In this document: one piece after another, positions 7,785 through 12,998 of the stretch
Position numbering within the stretch: the stretch's first letter is position 1
How the letters are laid out: each line of letters starts with the position of its first letter
Source: ZC4RG30 sp031424095
GTDB taxonomy: Bacteria > Pseudomonadota > Gammaproteobacteria > Steroidobacterales > Steroidobacteraceae
DNA: 23,655 bases
Direction: 5' to 3'
Assembly (NCBI GenBank): GCA_031424095.1
Contig: JANPGU010000360.1
Coordinates: 1-23,655 of the forward strand
The notes under the pieces: generated by a model
The model's input: the letters and a program-made list of their open reading frames with translations, nothing else
Told to the model about the DNA's origin: nothing
Database searches by the model: none
Program-made: the position numbers and the translations under genes

Positions 7785-9298
7785 TGCGGACCCGAACGCC
7801 GCGGACGACGCCGACGCCGACGGCGTGGACGATCGCCCTCGCCCTCGCCTTCACCGCCACCGCCTACACCGCCACCGCCCTCTTCGGGCGCGCCGCGCGC
7901 GCCGCCGCGCGCTGCTTCCAGCGCCAGCGCCATCTCGTTACGCTGCTGCGGACTTGCCGCCTGCAGCGCAGTCCACCATTGCGCCACTTCGCGCTGTGCC
8001 ATGCCCACCGCCGCCCGCAACAGCAGCAGATCATAGGCAGCGCGGAAACGCGGCTGTTCGATCAATCGCAGCACCCGCCGGCTGCGCGGATTTTCCAGCT
8101 GTGGCTGCAACGCGAACATGTCACGCACACCCAGCGAGAACCGCTTCGGAATCGTCACCCGTTGCTGCGCTTCGCGCATCGCATGCTCGCAACCGTCCAG
8201 GATGGTTCCCACATCGCCCCATTGCTCCTGCGGCTGCTTTTCGATGTAGGCCGCAATCGGTCCGTAGAGCAGCAGCGTGAACAGGAAGGTCGGCGTGACG
8301 GACTTGCCGGCCAGCACACGTTCGTCGGTGTTCTCAAGTCCGGCGACCAGCAGCTTCTCAACCAGGCTGCCGGGATGGCGCGCGAGGAATTTGTCGACGC
8401 CCGGATACAGCACGGCGAGCAGGCCGCGCCGCCGCAGCACTGCCAGGGATTTCACGCCGTGGCCAGTGAGGAACAGCTTCAGCGTTTCGTCGAACAGCCG
8501 GGCCGCCGGCACTTCAGTCAGCAGATGCCGCAGTTCGTCGATCGGCGCTTCGGTGGCAGGATCCAGCGTGAAGCCGAGCTTGGCCTCGAAGCGCGCAGCA
8601 CGCAGCATGCGCACTGGATCTTCGCGATAACGATGCTCCGGATCACCAATCATCTTCAGGCGTCGTGCCAGCAGGTCTTCCCAGCCGCCGACGTAATCCC
8701 ACACCGAAAAATCTTCGATGTTGTAATACAGCCCGTTGCAGGTGAAATCGCGCCGCCAGACATCCTCTTCGATGTTGCCGTAGCTGTTGTCGCGCAGGAT
8801 GCGTCCCTGGTCGTCGAGCACGCGGTCGTACGATTCTTCTTCAGCGTCGCGCTCGCGCTCCTGGTCAAGCTCGGCTTCGGATTCGGGGTTGTCTTCGCTG
8901 GCTCCCACTTCCGGGAGGATGTCGGGATCGTCCTCGGTTTCCTCGCCCTGCGAAGGTGCGCTGGCTGCCCGGAAGGTTGCGACCTCGATGATCTCGTGAC
9001 CGAAGAACACATGTGCCAGCCGGAACCGCCGCCCGATCAGACGGCAATTGCGAAATGCGCGCTTGACCTCTTCGGGCCGCGCGCTGGTGGCGACGTCGAA
9101 ATCCTTCGGTTCCACCCCCAGCATCAGGTCGCGCAGGCAGCCACCGACCAGAAATGCCTGGTAGCCGCCTTCGCGCAGGCGATACAGCACGCGCAATGCA
9201 TTCGGCGAGATGTTCTTTCGCGATATGGAATGTTCGGCGCGCGGAATGATGCGCGGCGAGCCTGCCGGCTTTGCGCCGGCGTCGGAATCAGGGTTCAA
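7781..9298 (-). CDS. pcnB: poly(A) polymerase I
   Basis: Adds 3' poly(A) tails that mark RNAs for decay. The 505-residue protein follows E. coli PcnB closely: IIPRAEHSISRK (17-28), FLVGGCLRDLMLG (49-61), the catalytic KDFDVAT (D66 and D68), FRNCRLIGRRFRLAHV (82-97), RRDFTCNGLYY (182-192), RYREDPVRMLRAARF (223-237). Two parts are unusual. There is a very acidic insertion at about 113-158 where E. coli has a short loop, and a tail of Gly/Glu repeats followed by a run of seven Arg (about 473-505). The start is TTG at 9298; between the upstream in-frame TAG and the conserved domain there is no ATG or GTG. A GGA lies 6 nt upstream. E. coli pcnB itself uses a rare AUU start, so weak initiation may be conserved. 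First gene of the pcnB-folK-kinase-panB-panC operon. Confidence 0.96.
   Translation of the reverse strand: MNPDSDAGAKPAGSPRIIPRAEHSISRKNISPNALRVLYRLREGGYQAFLVGGCLRDLMLGVEPKDFDVATSARPEEVKRAFRNCRLIGRRFRLAHVFFGHEIIEVATFRAASAPSQGEETEDDPDILPEVGASEDNPESEAELDQERERDAEEESYDRVLDDQGRILRDNSYGNIEEDVWRRDFTCNGLYYNIEDFSVWDYVGGWEDLLARRLKMIGDPEHRYREDPVRMLRAARFEAKLGFTLDPATEAPIDELRHLLTEVPAARLFDETLKLFLTGHGVKSLAVLRRRGLLAVLYPGVDKFLARHPGSLVEKLLVAGLENTDERVLAGKSVTPTFLFTLLLYGPIAAYIEKQPQEQWGDVGTILDGCEHAMREAQQRVTIPKRFSLGVRDMFALQPQLENPRSRRVLRLIEQPRFRAAYDLLLLRAAVGMAQREVAQWWTALQAASPQQRNEMALALEAARGGARGAPEEGGGGVGGGGEGEGEGDRPRRRRRRRPRRSGPQ
9264..9280 (-). promoter_or_regulatory. hairpin at the start of the pcnB coding region
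   Basis: A perfect inverted repeat, GCCGGC with a 5-nt loop then GCCGGC, begins about 18 nt downstream of the TTG start of pcnB on the mRNA strand. This position, inside the ribosome footprint, could lower initiation. The repeat is seen directly. The regulatory role is inferred, and short GC-rich repeats are common in this DNA. Confidence 0.25.
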
Positions 9299-9325
9299 GG
9301 GTTTTCCGGACTTCTTTAATTGGAC

Positions 9326-9354
9326 TTGAGCATGTTTCGGGGGAGCCTATAATA
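9326..9354 (+). promoter_or_regulatory. promoter for tRNA-Glu(CTC), with a -10 shared by pcnB
   Basis: On the plus strand TTGAGC (9326-9331) and a perfect TATAAT (9348-9353) are 16 bp apart, followed by a GC-rich discriminator as expected for a stable-RNA promoter. Transcription would start near 9360, about 43 nt before the tRNA. On the minus strand the same AT patch reads TATTAT (9354-9349), a possible -10 for pcnB that would give a leader of about 44 nt. The plus-strand call is the stronger one. Confidence 0.6.
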
Positions 9355-9402
9355 CCGCGCCGCGCCCGCCGACGCGGCAACCATACCCCAAGGTCAGGCC
9401 AC

Positions 9403-9478
9403 GCTCCCTTCGTCTAGAGGCCCAGGACATAGCCCTCTCAAGGCTAGTACACCGGTTCGAATCCGGTAGGGAGCGCCA
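9403..9478 (+). tRNA. tRNA-Glu (anticodon CTC)
   Basis: A 76-nt cloverleaf with encoded CCA. The acceptor stem is GCTCCCT/AGGGAGC, the D arm has the tRNA-Glu sequence GTCTAGAGGCCCAGGAC, the anticodon stem TAGCC/GGCTA encloses the loop CTCTCAA (C34-T35-C36, decoding GAG), and the T arm has GGTTCGAATCC. It closely resembles E. coli tRNA-Glu but has C2-G71 instead of U2-A71 and C34 instead of U34. It lies between pcnB and the dioxygenase gene, and a second tRNA-Glu (TTC) lies at 15228-15303 on the other strand. Confidence 0.96.
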
Positions 9479-9499
9479 TTTCTACCGCACGGCGGCCGC

Positions 9500-10360
9500 T
9501 CAGGCCAGCCGCAGCCGGAAATCGTAGCTGACGGTGCTGTAGGGGACATCAATCGCGGCGCCATCCGGCGTCTTGCCGGCTGGATGCGGGGCGAACTGCA
9601 CCACCAGCGACTCCTTCACACCGAACACCGCATCGGAATCGATGTACTGGCTGCCGGCGGGAAACAGGTGGGTGGTCACCGCGTGATGCCCCGGTGCCGA
9701 CACGATCATGTGGATGTGGCCGGGACGCATGGGGTGCCGACCCATCTTGCGCAGCATCACACCCACTGGCCCATCGGTGGGCACGGGATAGAACATGGGT
9801 TTGATGGAGCGAAAATGGTAGCGCCCTGCGGCATCGGTGCGGATGCGCCCGCGTGCCTGCATGTCTGCGTTGCCCTCGCGCTGCATGTCATAGGTGCCTT
9901 CGCCATCGCCGGACCAGATGTCAAGCAGTGCACCGGCGATGGGCGTGCCATCATTGCTGAGCACCCGCCCTGAATAGAAAGCCGGCTCACCCACTACGCC
10001 CTCGGCGAGATTGGCGCCCAGCGGCAGTTCTGGTGCGCCCTGCCAGTAGTAAGGACCGAGCACGGTGGAGTCCGAACTGCCGCCCTCGGCCGGATGATTC
10101 AGCGTGATCACGAGGATCGACACGCCCAGCGTGTCTGACAGCAGGATGTATTCCTGCCGCTTGTCGGTGACCGTCTTGCCCACATCGGTCAGGAAGCCGA
10201 TGGCATTGATCCATTCTTCTTCGGTGAGCTTCACTTCGCGCACGAAGTCGTGCAGGTGCGTGATCAGCGATGTCATCACCTGCTTGAAACGTGGGTCGTT
10301 GCAGTTTTCCATCCGTGCCAGCACGGCTGGTGTAATGCTCTTCTCGTCAAATTCGCGCAT
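9500..10360 (-). CDS. intradiol ring-cleavage dioxygenase
   Basis: Non-haem Fe(III) dioxygenase that opens catechol-type rings between the two hydroxyl groups. The 286-residue protein has an N-terminal catechol-dioxygenase cap domain (about 20-95, with EEEWINAIGFLTDVG) and the catalytic beta-sandwich. The four iron ligands can be assigned by position as Y157 (GTYD), Y191 (FYPVPTDGP), H215 and H217 (RPGHIHM). The cap domain and lack of a signal peptide put it with the catechol / hydroxyquinol 1,2-dioxygenases and not with the protocatechuate enzymes; I cannot choose between these substrates. A strong GAGGGGGAG ribosome-binding site precedes the ATG. It is the last gene of the leftward XdhC-type run, 25 bp after the molybdopterin-binding gene. 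No muconate-pathway genes are in the window. Confidence 0.92.
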   Translation of the reverse strand: MREFDEKSITPAVLARMENCNDPRFKQVMTSLITHLHDFVREVKLTEEEWINAIGFLTDVGKTVTDKRQEYILLSDTLGVSILVITLNHPAEGGSSDSTVLGPYYWQGAPELPLGANLAEGVVGEPAFYSGRVLSNDGTPIAGALLDIWSGDGEGTYDMQREGNADMQARGRIRTDAAGRYHFRSIKPMFYPVPTDGPVGVMLRKMGRHPMRPGHIHMIVSAPGHHAVTTHLFPAGSQYIDSDAVFGVKESLVVQFAPHPAGKTPDGAAIDVPYSTVSYDFRLRLA

Positions 10361-10385
10361 GTCTCCCCCTCGCCTTGTAGTTCGT

Positions 10386-11408
10386 TCAACCGCGCCGTCT
10401 GCTGTCGCGTGGCGTCGGCCGGTTTTCCATCTCGGTCAGCAGTCCGCCCACGCCCATCGCCTGGATGTCGGCGGACGCTACCTGCTCCCCCGCGGCGAAA
10501 CGCCGCAACACAAAATCGAATCCATTCAGCTTCGGTGATCGCGCGCAGGTGGGGATGCCCACCACCGGCAGCGCATTGCCCAGCTCTGCCAGCACCAGCA
10601 GGTTGCCCGGATCCACCGGCATGCCTGCATGTTTTACCCTGCCGCCGGCTCGAACGACAGCGGCAGGCACCACATCACGGCGATCCACCGTCGCGGCAAT
10701 GCCCGATACCAGCAAGAGGCTGGGCGCGGCAGGCGACTGCGCCAGCCGCGCCAAAGCGGCGGCAACCGCCGCTTCGTCATGCGCAACCACTACTTCGGCA
10801 ACCAGCGTCGCAGCCAGCGGCGTCAGCCGATCCACCACTGCGCGCCGCATCTTGGCCAGCACCGAAGCGGCAGTTGTTGAGGTCTGCGTCAGCACCAGGC
10901 CGACGCGGATTGCCTTCCAGAGCGCGACCCGAATCGCATCCTCGCCCGCCAGAACATGCACGACCTCCGCCAGCGCAGCGCCAGGCACGGCGTAGGGAAT
11001 GATCTTCACGGTGGCCAGCATCTGCCCGTCTCCCACGGGAGTATCGGGATGCAGTGTGGCAATGGTGAGCCCCTCGTGCACGCGGTTCGCCGCATGGATG
11101 TGCGCGGCATCCAGCAGCAGCAGCCCGGCACCGCGCGCGTACAGGTTCACGCGACCGGTCACCGCGCCGCCGTTCTCCACGGCCGCCCCTGCCAGCGCCT
11201 GCGCTACGCGCTGCGCAGCCACATCTTCGGGCACATCGTCATTGTCGAACTGGGCCGTGACCACTGTCTGGGCGCCGGCCGTGGCCAGCCGCTGCAGATC
11301 CGCAGCCGTGAGTACAAGGCCTTTTTTCAGCGTGCCATCGGGCAGCTTCATGCTGTGGGCCAACACCGCACCCACTGCGTCGGCCAGCGCCACCGGACCG
11401 AATCTCAC
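10386..11408 (-). CDS. molybdopterin-binding protein (MoeA/Mog-like domain), without transferase domain
   Basis: The 340-residue protein matches the N-terminal half of the large alphaproteobacterial-type 'molybdopterin-binding/glycosyltransferase family 2' proteins encoded beside XdhC and CoxL-type hydroxylases: MRFGPVALADAVGAVLAHS at the N-terminus, GRVNLYARGAG (85-95), VKIIPYAVPGA (134-144), VDRRDVVPAAV (241-251), GMPVDPGNLLVLAELG (262-277) and GIPTCARSPKLNGFDFV (284-300). In those proteins a MobA-like nucleotidyltransferase domain follows; here the protein stops soon after GVGGLLTEM with an Arg-rich tail. The likely role is binding or handing over molybdenum cofactor for the adjacent hydroxylase. 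The start is GTG at 11408 and overlaps the preceding gene's stop by 4 nt. Family recognition is from memory of motifs, so the exact role is uncertain. Confidence 0.78.
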   Translation of the reverse strand: MRFGPVALADAVGAVLAHSMKLPDGTLKKGLVLTAADLQRLATAGAQTVVTAQFDNDDVPEDVAAQRVAQALAGAAVENGGAVTGRVNLYARGAGLLLLDAAHIHAANRVHEGLTIATLHPDTPVGDGQMLATVKIIPYAVPGAALAEVVHVLAGEDAIRVALWKAIRVGLVLTQTSTTAASVLAKMRRAVVDRLTPLAATLVAEVVVAHDEAAVAAALARLAQSPAAPSLLLVSGIAATVDRRDVVPAAVVRAGGRVKHAGMPVDPGNLLVLAELGNALPVVGIPTCARSPKLNGFDFVLRRFAAGEQVASADIQAMGVGGLLTEMENRPTPRDSRRRG

Positions 11409-12121
11409 GGTGCGTTGTCCTGCACGCGATTTTCCAGCCGCAATACCTGCGTCATCTGCGCGAGCACCGCGATCGCGATCTCCGCCGGCGTACGCGCACC
11501 AATCGCAAGCCCTGCAGGTCCGTGAATACGCGCGCAGTCCCCTGCTGCGATGCCCGCCTCGGCCAGCCGCTGCAGTCGCTTTGCGTGCGTGCGCGTGGAC
11601 CCGAGTGCGCCCACATAAAACGCGGCAGTCTTCAGAACCACGAGCAATGCCGGATCGTCAATCTTTGGATCGTGCGTCAACAGCACCACCGCCGTGCGAC
11701 TGTCGGGCTGCAAAGTCGCAAACGCCTGTTGCGGCCATTCATCGATCAGGGTCACCTCGGGAAATCGTTCCGGGCGCAGGAAGGCGGCGCGAGGGTCGAC
11801 GATCGTGACGGCATAACCGGCGGCGCGCGCCATGCTGCACAGGGCTTCGCTGATATGCACGGCGCCGACAACAATCAGCCGCAGCGGCGGATTGTGCGGC
11901 GTGACCAGCACCTCGAGGCCTGCCGTAATCACTACCTGTGCGCGGTCGGTGCGCAGCGCTTCGCTCCCTGCGGCGGCCAGGTCCGGATCGGTAAGCCCCA
12001 GCAATGCAAGACCTGCAGCATCGAGAAGGCGCTGCAATCCACCGTCGAGCGGCGTATACAGCACCACAGAACGACCCTCGCGCTTGGCTGCGAGCAAGGC
12101 CTTTGCCACACCCTGCCGCAT
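11405..12121 (-). CDS. XdhC family protein, C-terminal Rossmann domain (CoxF/XdhC_C type)
   Basis: Maturation factor for molybdenum hydroxylases; XdhC proteins bind molybdenum cofactor and promote its sulfuration and insertion. This 238-residue protein has the Rossmann-like XdhC_C domain: LRLIVVGAVHISEAL (80-94), TIVDPR (105-110), AVVLLTHDPKIDDPALL (143-159), FYVGALGSTRTHAKR (167-181), IHGPAGLAIGARTPAEIAIA (198-217). The N-terminal 75 residues are a less conserved cap. The CoxI domain that is usually on the same chain is encoded by the preceding gene, 3 bp upstream. The two-gene form also occurs in other bacteria, so this is probably a true split and not a mutation. It overlaps the molybdopterin-binding gene by 4 nt. 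Confidence 0.88.
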   Translation of the reverse strand: MRQGVAKALLAAKREGRSVVLYTPLDGGLQRLLDAAGLALLGLTDPDLAAAGSEALRTDRAQVVITAGLEVLVTPHNPPLRLIVVGAVHISEALCSMARAAGYAVTIVDPRAAFLRPERFPEVTLIDEWPQQAFATLQPDSRTAVVLLTHDPKIDDPALLVVLKTAAFYVGALGSTRTHAKRLQRLAEAGIAAGDCARIHGPAGLAIGARTPAEIAIAVLAQMTQVLRLENRVQDNAP

Positions 12122-12124
12122 GCG

Positions 12125-12457
12125 CTACTCCAGCGCCTCGACGTAGACGCGGATCCGGCCGCCGCAGGCCAGCCCGACACTGAATGCCTGCTCATCGCTG
12201 ACGCCGTATTCCAGCAGCGCCGGCGCGCCGGTGCGCATCACCTCGGCTGCCGCCTCGATCACCGCGACTTCCACGCAGCCGCCGGAAACCGAACCTGCGA
12301 ATTTCCCGGCTTCATTGCAGACCAGCAGGCTGCCGGCCGGCCGCGGCGCGGAACCCCAGGTGGAGATCACTGTCGCCACGGCGGCACGCTGCCCGGCCTC
12401 GCGCCAGCGCAGCGCGATGGCCAGTGGATCCTGTTCGGAACTCTCCCTGGGTGTCAT
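12125..12457 (-). CDS. XdhC family protein, N-terminal CoxI domain
   Basis: A 110-residue protein that is almost entirely an XdhC_CoxI domain: ATVISTWGSAPRPAGSLLV followed by AGKFAGSVSGGCVEVAVIEAA, with the conserved Cys of the GGCVE motif, and CGGRIRVYVEAL at the end. It acts with the next gene (Rossmann half) in maturing the molybdenum cofactor of the hydroxylase encoded on the other strand. The frame is open up to a GTG at 12484; I chose the ATG at 12457 because the family starts near this point, although neither start has a good ribosome-binding site. A TACAAT hexamer lies 7 nt before the ATG, so a leaderless start is possible. First gene of a leftward four-gene run ending with the dioxygenase. 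Confidence 0.85.
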   Translation of the reverse strand: MTPRESSEQDPLAIALRWREAGQRAAVATVISTWGSAPRPAGSLLVCNEAGKFAGSVSGGCVEVAVIEAAAEVMRTGAPALLEYGVSDEQAFSVGLACGGRIRVYVEALE

Positions 12458-12463
12458 GGCTGG

Positions 12464-12476
12464 ATTGTAGGATAAT
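12464..12476. promoter_or_regulatory. candidate divergent -10 elements between xdhC-type genes and iorA-like gene
   Basis: The 59 bp between the divergent operons hold two -10-like hexamers: GATAAT on the plus strand (12471-12476), giving iorA a leader of about 34 nt, and TACAAT on the minus strand (12469-12464). Each matches 5 of 6 consensus bases. No clear -35 accompanies either. Joint control of both operons from this gap is likely from layout, but the exact sites are guesses. Confidence 0.3.
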
Positions 12477-12516
12477 GCATGCACCCCAAGGTCTTTCGCT
12501 CACGGAGTCTTCCCCG

Positions 12517-12975
12517 ATGCTCACGCTCGACGTCAATGGCAAGCAACTCACCACCGACGCGCTTCCGGAAACCCCGCTGCTCTGGGTCCTGCGCGACGGT
12601 CTCAACCTCACTGGCACCAAATTCGGCTGCGGCATGGCCCAGTGCGGCGCCTGCACCGTGCACATCGATGGCCAGGCCACGCGCAGCTGCGTGCTGCCGG
12701 TCTCGGCCGCGGTGGGCAAGAAGATCGCCACCATCGAAAATGTCGCCGCCGAAGCGGTGGGCAAGGCCGTGCAGGAAGCGTGGGTCGCAGAAAGCGTGCC
12801 TCAGTGCGGCTACTGCCAGTCCGGGCAGATCATGAGCGCCACGGCGCTGCTGCAGCAGAACAGCAAGCCCAGCGACGCAGACATCGACGCGGCCATGACC
12901 GGCAACATCTGTCGCTGTGGAACGTATGCGCGCATCCGCGCCGCCATTCACCGCGCCGCCGGCTCGCTGGCCTGA
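12517..12975 (+). CDS. (2Fe-2S)-binding small subunit of a molybdenum hydroxylase (IorA type)
   Basis: Electron-transfer subunit of a xanthine-oxidase-family hydroxylase. The 152-residue protein has an N-terminal plant-type ferredoxin domain with CGMAQCGAC and TRSC (C38, C43, C46, C58) and a C-terminal helical [2Fe-2S] domain with CGYC and CRC (C97, C100, C132, C134). This is the full set for two clusters. I chose the ATG at 12517, with a GGAG 9 nt upstream; the frame is open to 12424, but that stretch overlaps the divergent gene and is not conserved. The large subunit follows 23 bp downstream and there is no FAD subunit, which fits the two-subunit isoquinoline 1-oxidoreductase type. It has no signal peptide of its own, so it is probably carried across the membrane with the Tat-bearing large subunit. 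Confidence 0.93.
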   Translation: MLTLDVNGKQLTTDALPETPLLWVLRDGLNLTGTKFGCGMAQCGACTVHIDGQATRSCVLPVSAAVGKKIATIENVAAEAVGKAVQEAWVAESVPQCGYCQSGQIMSATALLQQNSKPSDADIDAAMTGNICRCGTYARIRAAIHRAAGSLA

Positions 12976-12998
12976 ACGCTACCGACAGGAACGAAGCC

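Noticed and set aside
7790..7890. Low-complexity repeat that might be a separate element
   Set aside because: It is the coding sequence of the PcnB Gly/Glu/Arg tail, in frame and ending at a normal stop overlapping folK.
9479..9499. Possible terminator after tRNA-Glu(CTC)
   Set aside because: Only a TTT followed by GC-rich text; no stem precedes a T-tract.
12642..12998. N-terminal extension of the IorB-like frame
   Set aside because: It overlaps the iorA-like gene and reads as Arg-rich text without similarity; the start at 12999 has a good ribosome-binding site and a Tat signal.
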